64,000 nt of DNA from the NCBI GenBank assembly GCA_965208385.1, contig CBDBOO010000081.1, forward strand, positions 1 through 64,000. Reading direction: 5' to 3'. The notes under the pieces are model-generated. The model worked only from the letters and a program-made list of their open reading frames with translations, made no database searches and had not been told where the DNA came from. The stretch is from Endozoicomonas sp965208385 (GTDB lineage: Bacteria; Pseudomonadota; Gammaproteobacteria; Pseudomonadales; Endozoicomonadaceae). The position numbers were made by a program, and so were the translations under genes. Below are positions 45,901-54,256 of this stretch, piece after piece. Position 1 is the first letter of the stretch. Every line of letters begins with the position of its first letter.

Positions 45901-47870
45901 CATTCCGGCCAGCCCAGCACCTTTTTCACCTCATCCTGTTTGGGCAAGCCTTTGCCATTATTCATGGACGAAAAGGCGCGGAACCGCTCCATACTGAACT
46001 GGCCATCCTCGTCTTTCCATTCCGGCCAGCCCAGCACCTTTTTCACCTCATCCTGTTTGGGCAAGCCTTTGCCATTATTCATGGACGAAAAGGCGCGGAA
46101 CCGCTCCATACTGAACTGGCCATCCTCGTCTTTCCATTCCGGCCAGCCCAGCACCTTTTTCACCTCATCCTGTTTGGGCAAGCCTTTGCCATTATTCATG
46201 GACGAAAAGGCGCGGAGTGTATCTAGGCCTGCAAGGTACTCAAGCTCCGAACTCTCTCTCCCTGCAAAATCCCGGATATGTGTTTTAGTTTGGAGCATAC
46301 TGGTCAGGCAACCGGTATCCTGTATGGAGGCAGTAAGGGAACCAAAGAATACAGAGGCCTTGGTACAGAGTGTGGGAAAATCGTCTCGATTCACCTTGGT
46401 CAGTAGCTTATACAATGACGTTTTTATCCTGATTTTTCTTCTTTTTAAATGCTCGAAAAACTGTTTTGCCGCCTCACTTTCCTGTTCATTCATCTCGAAG
46501 GTAAGCTGTACTCGTAACGCTTCCAGCTCCTCGACGGTGTCTGGGGTGGATTGCGCCTCCACCTCCGGATTTTCCAACCTGACTCTTCTCGCCGCTGGCT
46601 TGCGTTGACGGCTGCTGCTCTGTTTCCTTTTTTCAGTCTGACTTTTGCTCCGTTTGGATTCAGGGGCTGCCAGGTCAGATTGGGCTCTCTTTCTTGCGGC
46701 CTTCCTCTTGCCGGAGGTTCCCTGTGGAAGGGAGAGCAAACAGGCATCACAGACAACAGGCTCTGCCGTGCTTTGAAGGACTCGTGCCACCTCTTGTTCA
46801 TTAAGTGTTTTTTGACACAGGCTACAGGTTACAGAGGCGGCTGGCTCCATCCGGGCCTTTTTTGCTGGCGGGGGAGTACCGTCTCCTTCTTCTCTTTCGT
46901 CTCCATTGTCACTCGAAACGGCAGGAGGCAGGTGATGAAACGTTTCGCCATCTGGCTGTGCACTGCTTCCGGCTTGACCTTTTGACGCTGCGCCTGAACC
47001 CGAAGCGGCTTCACCAGTGCCCGCCTGACGCCCCCTTCTGGCCCAAAAAAAGTCACCGGGTATTTTGCAGTCTCTGCCGTTGACGGCCTGATCGTAGTAC
47101 CGTATTTCCAGACTGTCCCTTAACAGCCATTCATACACCAGTGACGGACATGACGAGGTTAAATGCGATGTTTGTTGCTGGAGGAGGTCCCTGTCAATTT
47201 CGATGAGCATGATTCTATCGCGCAATATGAGGCCAAGATCCCTGTTGCCACAGGCCTGTGCCCACTGCATTTTCTTACGCAGAATCGTCAATAGCCGCTT
47301 TTTTTGTTTCAGGCAGCACTGAGTGAAAGCATCAGGAGCCCAGGTAAAAAACTCTGCCTGCGGCTCCCGTTCAAATTTGTCAGTGTGTGAATGATCGTCA
47401 CCGTCATCATCATCACCGCCACCTGCAGTACCCAGACCTGCGGCCAACATGACAAGTGTAGTGGGTGGCCAGTCAAATAAAGCCTGCAGGGATTGGTAGG
47501 CTTTCTGCACAAAGGCCAGTCCGACCATGGATATTGCTTCGGAGCTTTCTTCATTGCGATCATGGTGACTCATCATGCCAATTGACGTTTTGGCAACGGG
47601 CGGTGGCAATATCGCACCAGCCTGTGGTAGCTGGCTTTGGAGGTAGATCTGAAGCGGTGAAACAGGGTTCTGCTTTCTGTAAGCCGTCAGCTTAATGCCC
47701 CACCCTTCAGCAGTAACAATTGAAGAGCGCGCGGCTGAGGGGGCACCCTGAAGATTAAAGTTTATGGCGCTGATCGTACCCGCATGAAGGGGATACACCA
47801 AAGACGACAGTAGAAGACTCCATACAATAAACGACAGAGAACGCTGCAACAGACTAAGCAATGGTTTCAA
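42930..47870 (-). CDS. Giant predicted secreted repeat protein, function unknown
   Basis: 1646 residues. Signal peptide (SLSFIVWSLLLSSLVYPLHA); Asp-rich GGDDDDGDDHSH near residue 150; a C4 cysteine motif (CSLCQ at about 347, CDAC at about 374) like a zinc ribbon or RING half; basic NLS-like runs PPPAKKARME and KRKAARKRAQSD, then KRSKSQTEKRKQSSSRQRK (about 385-435). Then 12.6 repeats of 39 residues (about 553-1043) with unit core FSSMNNGKGLPKQDEVKKVL and PEWKDEDGQFSMERF. The C-terminal 600 residues contain weaker versions of the same pattern (LHASKGMPDIKQL, LQHGQGTPSRENIKQLF). It lies between IS66 copies, with its start directly beyond the end of one. An effector acting in host cells is possible but not shown. 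Confidence 0.8.
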   Translation of the reverse strand: MKPLLSLLQRSLSFIVWSLLLSSLVYPLHAGTISAINFNLQGAPSAARSSIVTAEGWGIKLTAYRKQNPVSPLQIYLQSQLPQAGAILPPPVAKTSIGMMSHHDRNEESSEAISMVGLAFVQKAYQSLQALFDWPPTTLVMLAAGLGTAGGGDDDDGDDHSHTDKFEREPQAEFFTWAPDAFTQCCLKQKKRLLTILRKKMQWAQACGNRDLGLILRDRIMLIEIDRDLLQQQTSHLTSSCPSLVYEWLLRDSLEIRYYDQAVNGRDCKIPGDFFWARRGRQAGTGEAASGSGAASKGQAGSSAQPDGETFHHLPPAVSSDNGDEREEGDGTPPPAKKARMEPAASVTCSLCQKTLNEQEVARVLQSTAEPVVCDACLLSLPQGTSGKRKAARKRAQSDLAAPESKRSKSQTEKRKQSSSRQRKPAARRVRLENPEVEAQSTPDTVEELEALRVQLTFEMNEQESEAAKQFFEHLKRRKIRIKTSLYKLLTKVNRDDFPTLCTKASVFFGSLTASIQDTGCLTSMLQTKTHIRDFAGRESSELEYLAGLDTLRAFSSMNNGKGLPKQDEVKKVLGWPEWKDEDGQFSMERFRAFSSMNNGKGLPKQDEVKKVLGWPEWKDEDGQFSMERFRAFSSMNNGKGLPKQDEVKKVLGWPEWKDEDGQFSMERFRAFSSMNHGKGLPKQDEVKKVLGWPEWKDEDGQFSMERFRAFSSMNHGKGLPKQDEVKKVLGWPEWKDEDGQFSMERFRAFSSMNNGKGLPKQDEVKKVLGWPEWKDEDGQFSMKRFRAFSSMNNGKGLPKQDEVKKVLGWPEWKDEDGQFSMERFRAFSSMNNGKGLPKQDEVKKVLGWPEWKDEDGQFSMERFRAFSSMNNGKGLPKQDEVKKVLGWPEWKDEDGQFSMERFRAFSSMNNGKGLPKQDEVKKVLGWPEWKDEDGQFSMERFRAFSSMNNGKGLPKQDEMKKVLGWPEWKDEDGQFSMERFRAFSSMNNGKGLPKQDEVKKVLGWPEWKDEDGQFSMERFRAFSSMNHGKGLPKQDEVKKVLGWLRCEETQSGSHFQLMIRLHASKGMPDIKQLIHYEQKLTLLFANTVTDLDSDDEDEQSCLIKQTALFLSSRMPQYVVNFENVWCFHQQEEAGDAGRKLEKLLKLLISYGGRGVTRYLSLNASDRKALLSTSTSHIPLPLAIKAINDFSPQERKQYLFFNRNLKAPPSKDQWNGISLQLDRLASVLKTPHAQRLYLEVVWSLAPSDRAFFLDETSAASVTKIFPSLNALKKLANRHSRQWLKELLEACLQHGQGTPSRENIKQLFTALLETQHPLFDHGDIPDYFLSGYMALGDSAILIPVSPPVQTTEALALHFVAAVMGVLSDMFYHYGANRLKIEQYGGETYPFPIPELEIRDDGIEISNWSDKVFKDFLDVTEFPEHYYLSEDAWQQHCSSEVPSYFQRRMAACHQRQRTAPETIAFQPISIPALMGLLKHNIPIKPTVWKSFDHHKDRLPRAAYSRLLNEIEKSTHENIPVSLKDYLEARRLPEETLPQNEMEAPTSTPPFMVGETLSEEEQFQRLWKDLSHKELLVVADLELLADYKEHMTMEQIVSILERADIGMETDSLDKLRLFLGEKRDGYLKRDPLLLGLPDEVVRYLIEADI
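44741..46215 (-). repeat. Coding tandem array, 117-bp unit, 12.6 copies
   Basis: Units beginning AGCCCAGCACC (plus strand) recur every 117 bp, for example at 44741 and 44858. The copies are almost identical in DNA. The visible amino-acid differences are Asn/His in SMN(N/H)GKG, one Val/Met and one Glu/Lys. Such uniformity implies recent expansion or gene conversion. Long open frames on the other strand are by-products of the periodicity. Confidence 0.95.
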
Positions 47871-48493
47871 CCCTTTGTCCCTCCCTGGCTTTCATTTACC
47901 TGTTAATACCGCGCCCACAGGGCATGAGTGGTGACATTTTTATTATCAGTAACTATTCAGCACCCAGCAAAGGATGGTTGTTGTAATTCTTAAGAGCTAT
48001 AAGCAGAGCCTCAAATACATGATGACCCTGCTTTCTCGCCGATGATATATAACTTCGTATCCGACTGTACCACTTGGCACCTTTTTCACTTCTGAAGCTG
48101 CCGGATATTTTTTGCTTCACCTTGCCGTTTCGAACATCTTGCTCACTTCCGTTATTATCGAAGGGGACGGCAAAATCAATCATGAACCTTAAGGTTTCCT
48201 CCTGAAAATTCACCAATCGTTTGAAGAGGTTGAACGCTTTGGTGTTTTTTACTTTGTCGAGTCCAAGCTTCTCACGACTCAGCTCCATAGATTCTGCTTC
48301 TTTGTCCTTAGCCTTTTTAGCTGTCCGTTCGAAGACGGCTTCGATACGCTTGTAAATAACTTCCGGCATACTCTGCATGCCTGCTTTTCGAAACCCCTTG
48401 GTTAAATGCCAAGCCAACCTCAATAAGCGCTGAAGACGGGCAGCAAGATAATTGCCATCTCTGTCTATGACACCCTGAAGCTCTCTTAAATGG

Positions 48494-49985
48494 CAATGGC
48501 ACTGACTTAAGAGCTCACCCCCTGTATTTCTTGAGCCTCCGAGCCTGTGCTCTTGAGTGTTGAAGCTTTTTATACGGCTTTGGTCGTCTTTTGACTGCTC
48601 GTGGCTCTGACCTTCCCGGACGATTGCCTACAAGATGTTGAGCGATTATTTCCAACATACTGATAACCTTTTCTTCAAGCTGGTCTCCTATCGCTTGCAG
48701 CAACGTCTGGTGAAAAGAAACCAGTGTTTCTTGCGCCGCTTTAAAGCTGGCTTCTCTGGGCACTTTTCCGATACTTTGTGCGGCTTTTGCCATCAGTGCT
48801 CTAATCAGGTTGTAGACCAATAAATTGACAGAGATTTCTTTTCGTACCATTTCCGGACTTTTGCAGCGAAGCATATCCATCTTCATCGTGGTTTTGATCA
48901 CACGAAAATCAATTTCTACGTTCCAGCGCTTCAGATACAAGGCAATAATCTCGCTTCGAGGATACTCTTCGGCATCCAGTAAGGTAGTGACAATAATACG
49001 ACGTTTATTTTTAACCGCCCTAATGATTAGCTCTTCAGGCATCTGATTGTACAGCTCCTGACTCATCCACTCTGGACGAACTGATCTGTGAAGTTTGAAC
49101 AGCCCATCGTTTTTAGTCAGTTTTTTGAAGCACTTTCTGAAATCAATAATACGGGAACCATTTTTCTCAAAGACCACGTCACCCTTGGTTTGAAGCAAAA
49201 AAGCCAACAGAAAGTAGTTCTCGAAATTAGCGTCCCCCAACAGAATGTCTCCATCCTGAAGACGAAACAAAAGCTTTCTGAGTAATGCTTGCTCCCCTGT
49301 TTCTTTGCCTTCATAAGGAGCTACCGCATAATCTAACAGAGCACCACTGCCCAAACTCATCAGAACGAGAATCCTCAGTATTGGAAAGCCCAGTTCTTTT
49401 TTTGGGTGTTGAGTTGAGGATAAATTTCCTCATTTTTTTCTGTGTCTGGCATCAGAAGTGTTGAACCGTCGGTTATCAGAACGCATCTCTGGTGCCACAA
49501 CCAGGATTCAGGGCTGACCTTGTCAAGGTTGTCACCTGAAGTACAAAACAGCGACTTAACAGACTCTTCGGTTAACCTCGGGCGAGCCTTACAGTACGCG
49601 CTGGTTTGTGTATTGGAAGGTTTATTTCCTGCGGCTACCTGATCCTTTGCTTCATCAATCAAAGCATGACGACAGGATTTGGTATCGCTGGCCACCTGCT
49701 TCATAAAAAGAGTGAGCGTCTTGATTGGAGGGAAAATTCGTACTCTCGAATTTGGATAGCTGTCTTGAAATTCGATAAGATTCTCTGAAGTGAGAACGGC
49801 TGAAAGGTCATCGTTATCGGTTTGTGCAAACTGGCGAAGGCAATCGTCAGCAACAGAAAGATACTCTGAACTACACTTGTTCATGGCTTGCTCGGGTGGT
49901 TGAGTTACACCGGCTTTTATAGTCGTTTTTCTTCTCGAGCAAGCCTTAGTGTTTCAGGGGATACTTCCTTAAGTCAGTGCCATTG
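48494..49985. mobile_element. IS4-family element, copy 1
   Basis: Perfect 18-bp terminal inverted repeats CAATGGCACTGACTTAAG. Flanked by 11-bp direct repeats CTCTTAAATGG (48483-48493 and 49986-49996). 1492 bp. Nearly identical to copy 2 at 54257-55748, with about five differences noticed. Confidence 0.95.
48515..49884 (-). CDS. IS4-family transposase in two frames (frameshift at an A7 run)
   Basis: Frame 1 (49884-49375) gives MNKCSSEYLSVADDCLRQF to VLITDGSTLLMPDT, including the first catalytic Asp. Frame 2 (through 48515) continues KELGFPILRILVLMSLGSGA with DILLGDANFENYF (second Asp) and YLKRWNVEIDFRVIKTTMKM, the YREK region with Glu. The frames meet at A_AAA_AAG (49402-49396, minus strand), a classical -1 slippery heptamer. 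A -1 shift there joins LNTQKK to ELGFPILR exactly as family alignment requires. Either programmed frameshifting makes the full enzyme of about 455 residues or both copies share an old mutation. Confidence 0.85.
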
Positions 49986-50085
49986 CTCTTAAATGGTGAG
50001 CATTACACAACGCGTGGGCGGCAGCGTAACGAAAATAAGCTTTGTAATGGTCGTGTACCAGAACTCCGCAGAACAACAACAAAAC

Positions 50086-50359
50086 GTAACTATTCAGCAC
50101 CCCCTGCAATAATTGAGTAATATGTGGTTTTAGTTATAAGCCTTCTCTTTTCTTGGCTTCAGGACACTCTCATTGTTGTACTGTTATCTAAGATTGGAGC
50201 TTTGAGCACCTTGCCAAGGGTCAGATGTCGTTTATTTGCTCTATTTCAACGATAAAAGGCTATTTTCTTGAATCTGCTTTTTTGGTCGGATTTTTTTATC
50301 CCTTGCGGGACAAGCTCTTCACAAAGTTCACCTTTTTTGTGGGGGTGCTGAATAGTTAC
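50086..50359. mobile_element. IS66-derived MITE (274 bp) inside IS66 copy A
   Basis: Begins GTAACTATTCAGCACCCCC and ends with its complement, the same termini as IS66 copy A. Flanked by 8-bp direct repeats AACAAAAC (50078-50085 and 50360-50367). The interior is non-coding and AT-rich. It is a deletion-type passenger that an IS66 transposase could mobilise. Confidence 0.9.
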
Positions 50360-53300
50360 AACAAAACACCCATTTTCTCCATGGCTGAGTGTCCTTTACT
50401 GGGATCGAGGTGATACAGCGTCCATTGATCAGTGCGCATGACGTGCATCCACCAAAGTGTTCCACAGACCCTCATACCAGTCTCATCAGCACCGGCGACG
50501 GGTTCGTTGATGAGTGCATCAATGATGACTTGTTCTGTGGAAGCCAGCTGGGTGTACGCAACGTCCTGAAACGCGCAAATTGAGCCGGGACTAACCTCAA
50601 GACCGAAGATATCCCAGAAAAATTCTGACACACGCTTGTAAGGAATAAGCTGAAATTGACACAGGTAGACTGCAAATGCCTGAGTTTTCGGGCCGTACTG
50701 CACATGAGCATTCACACCCTCAGGAAACCGGGCCTGGTTTGTGTGCCCGCAGGTGCATTCTTTAACTTCAGCCACATGAGCTGTCACTTCGAAACAATCA
50801 AAACAACCCGGTTCAAACACTTGCCGCTCTACACATCGAATGGGTTCGACAGAAAGGAGCGACCGCTGGCAAATTTCACAATCTTTTATCGGATAACAGT
50901 GAGTATGGTCGGGGGCAGCGACCTGCTTAAGTGTGCAGCCCTTGTGACCAGGTTGTCCGCCAACGTTACGGTTTGACGACTGCCGTAGACTTTTTGGGTT
51001 TGGTTTGTCGTCATTTGCTTTTTGATCAGGATTATTATCGGCTGCTGCATCCGCATCGCTCTTGTTTGAGCTTCCGGGGGACGGTGGTTTGGCGTAACCG
51101 TCGGTAGATGGCGGCTTGCTGCTGTTTCGACTGTTTAATTTCAACCTGCCTTCAAGCTCTTTGCAGTGCTCTTCAAGTTTTGCAAACTCCGCTTGTTGCT
51201 TGGCAATAATGGCAAGCAGCATCGCGATGGTTTGAAAATCTGGAGCAGATTGGTTCATGGCAGCGCAGGAAAAAAAACTTACCTCTACTAATTTGGTACA
51301 AATTCTTAAAAATGCCAGTTTATTTTTAGGGGGGCTGAATAGTTACTATTATCAATCTGTCGAGTTTTGGGAATTGTCCACTGCCCGTTAGCCGATCCAT
51401 CAAATAGTGTCAGAAAGACAATCCGTAGAGGCGACACGTTTTCTTTAGACTGGCAAAGGTGTCGCGACTTTGCCGACCTGCTTCGCTTCGCGTACCGCCG
51501 CTGATCTTTCGTCGCTTGACGTATTCCCGTATCAGGCTTTCACTCAGGTTGTTGTGCAACGGAAGGCTCGGATCTTTCAGTACCAGCAATAGCTCTTCTT
51601 CTACGACAGCAAGGCTTGAGAGTGCTTCCTGGAGGGCGCTACAGCCTGTGCGTGTCTGGATTAGAGCGAAAAAACCAAGCCGTACCTTCATGGCATTCTC
51701 TTCGGAAGGCTCAGCCTTGAAGGCTTTCAGGTCATCATAAATCGCCCAGAGCCATGTCCGGCACCATTTCTGAGCCTTAGCCTGCTGCTCATCGACAGGG
51801 TGAATCTTAGCCAGCAGTCGCTCTGCATGCACCCAGCACTGGGCGTGCTTGAACACATTGAACTGCTGTGCACCATCGCTGAAGGTCGTCAAATGTCCTA
51901 AGCCATGCTCTATCAAACTGGCATAAATCAAGGCTTCGCTGGCTTGCTGTAGACGATTCTTTCCGGTCAGACCATCATCTTTCATGCAGGTCTTCCAGGT
52001 GTCATGGCTTAAAAAAGTCACTCCTACGTACTGCTGGAGTATACGCAGCCATTTTTGGGGATATTTAAGTGCTCTCAGGTAGTCCAGGGTATCCTCTGTC
52101 AGCGCGTACGTCCGAAAGGGTCGATGCAGAAGGCTCAGAAAATTTTCCCGGCTTTTGCTGCCCGTGGTGGCGTACCAGGCAAACGACTCATTACAGATAA
52201 TGGTGCAAACCCCATTTTGCCCTTGGTGCCTTGCTCCTGTGTCGTCTGTCTGAATGCAGTTTGAGCAGCGAAGGCCTGTGGAAAGGATCGCATTTTTCTC
52301 GCTGTGAAACTGGTCATGCCCCTTTGTGATCAGGTTGCTGAGTTCTCCCGCTGAGATAGAAAGACCAATATCCCATAGCCATTCCAACAGCTGGGGCTGG
52401 GTAACAGCACAGCCAAAATGCTGGTGAAGAATGTAGGCTTGCAATGTAGGCCCATAGTGATGTCCGTGAAAGCTGGCTGGAAGCTTGGCAGTGATCGTTT
52501 TCCCGTCCGACGTTATCCATTGCTCAAGTAGGTATTCGATACTGGTTGCCTTGAGCTCCAGGTCCTGGACATGGAAAGGGGTGAAACCGTTCCGGGTAGA
52601 ACCCGGAGGAATATCACAGGCCGAGACTGGTATGCTCTTTTCAGGAGGCGGCTTTGGTGGCTCCTTGCGCTGATTACGAGTTCTTTCATCCGGCTTGCCG
52701 ACCTTATGCTTTGGAACGCCATCCGGGTCAGCTTCATCAATTTGATCAGCTGCCGGTGGATCACCGGGTGAATCGTCTGAGTCATCAGGGGGCTTGGTGT
52801 TTGGTTTGATATCTGGCTTGGGAGGCAGCTTTTTCAGCCGACGGATCTCGGCTTCCAGGGCTTCGACTTTCTCTTGCAGCTGAACAATCTGCTCCTGCTG
52901 CTGGGTGATCTGCTTTTGTTGCTGAGTATGTTGTGCCTGAAGCTTGGTAATCAACTCCTGCTGAAGAGCATTCTCTCTCTGTGACAAAGCAAGCGATTCC
53001 TTAAGCAAGGCATTTTGCTGCTGAAGCTGAGCAAGGTGCGCCAGAACTTTTTGGCCTGAATGGCCGTGCCGGTCACTGATCACAGAAGAAGGTGGTTTCA
53101 TGGTGTGGAAGGATAGACTGCAGGGCTGTATCTTGCCTCAAACCAGCACTTTTTGAGAACTTAGAGTGCCGAGATAAATCGGCAAGATGTTAAGGGTGGA
53201 AGTCCCTGTGGGGTAAGACTAGCGAATCGCCCCAGCCCCGAGTCATGCGCCTGTTATCGTAAGGTATCCGGTGAAGCGTTGACAGGGGTGTCTGTAGGCT

Positions 53301-54256
53301 AAGTATTGAGCTGCGAAATCAAATAGTCCGAGGTGCTGATGTTGTTAAGTGATGCAGAAAGCAAAACCATAAGTTGCGCTAAGTCGCAAGCAGCTTACGG
53401 GCCTCGCGCAGTCGTAGACCTTGTGCATGCAGGTACGCATTTTGTGCGGAACTCGGGAGATCCTGTCGATTTCTCCTGTTTTAGTCACAGGAGACGCAAT
53501 GGGGAAGGCTAATAACCACACGCCTGTTGTCGTTGGCAGGAAGTCGGACAAGCTAATAGTACCTGAGAAGCAGCCGAACAAAGCAGAGTTATCTGTGGCG
53601 GAGGTCGTGGAGGAAAGTGGCTTGGCCAAGAGGAATATTCAGCAGGATGTCGGTGACCGGACTCAGAGCCGGAAGAACACTTCGTCCAATCTGTTGGGTA
53701 TACGTCAGGCAGCGGCAAAGGACAGTCGTTTGCAGTTCACTGCTTTGTTTCATCATCTTACCCTGAGTTTACTGAGAGACAGTTTCTTTCAACTGAAACG
53801 GAATTCAGCGGCGGGTGCCGATGGAGTTACATGGCAGTCCTATCAGCAGGATTTGGAAATCCGGTTGAAATCCTTGCATGAACGAGTGCACAAAGGGAGC
53901 TATCGCCCTCGCCCTGCCCGAAGGGTTTTCATCCCAAAGGCAGATGGCAGCGAACGGCCTCTTAGCATTCTCTGTCTGGAAGATAAAATCATCCAGCAGG
54001 CAGTGGTCAAGGTATTGGAAGGGATTTATGAGGAAGATTTCCTTGGTTTCTCATATGGATTTCGTCCCATGAGAGGCCAGCACGATGCATTGGATGCACT
54101 GACGGTGGGAATCAAACGCAGTCCCGTGAACTGGGTGCTGGATCTGGATATTCGGAAATTCTTCGATCAGGTCGACCATGATTGGCTAATCAGGTTTTTA
54201 GAGCACAGGGTAAAGGACAAACGCATTATCCGCTTGGTAAAACAGTGGGTAAAAGT

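Larger units (their letters stand above)
47953..51258 (-). pseudogene. IS66-family transposase (copy A) in three pieces
   Basis: Piece 1 (51258-50368): coiled-coil start QQAEFAKLEEHCKELEGRLK, NSSKPPSTDG, GGQPGHKG, the zinc-binding CEICQRSLL..CTCGH, and catalytic VAGADETGMRV. Piece 2 (50085-49986): LFCGVLVHDHYKAYFRYAAA and HALCNAHHLR. Piece 3 (48493-47953): RELQGVIDRDGNYLAARLQR to FDNNGSEQDVRNGKVKQKIS. Both inserts leave the frame unchanged when removed with one duplicate, giving 506 residues. The fold is the TnpC type of classical IS66, different from copies B and C. Confidence 0.9.
47949..51346. mobile_element. IS66-family element (copy A) with two further insertions inside
   Basis: Starts GTAACTATTCAGCACCC and ends with the complement of GTAACTATTCAGCCCCC. 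Flanked by 8-bp direct repeats TATTATCA (47941-47948 and 51347-51354). IS66 elements start GTAA and make 8-bp duplications. It is 3398 bp long, of which 1503 bp are an IS4 copy plus duplicate and 282 bp a MITE plus duplicate. Confidence 0.93.
47896..53101 (-). pseudogene. IS66-family transposase (copy B), nonsense mutation and split by another IS66
   Basis: N-terminal 563 residues (53101-51410) mirror the copy at 41118: coiled coil QQKQITQQQEQIVQLQEK, LQTDDTGARHQ-like CIQTDDTGARHQ, FSDGAQQFNVFKHAQCW, LPLHNNLSESLIREYVKRRK. Then the Trp of GLSFW is TGA. The frame continues HYLMDRLTGSGQFPKLDRLII to the target site of IS66 copy A and resumes on its other side (47940-47896) as KMSPLMPCGRGINR. Without the insert and one 8-bp duplicate it would be 600 codons. 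It is dead through both stop and split. Confidence 0.88.

Noticed and set aside
44787..46608. Long plus-strand open frames (up to 479 codons) of repeated HLFHLILFGQAFA-type peptides
   Set aside because: They are the complementary strand of the 117-bp coding array of the giant repeat protein; the periodicity keeps all frames open. No start context or flanking domain supports them.
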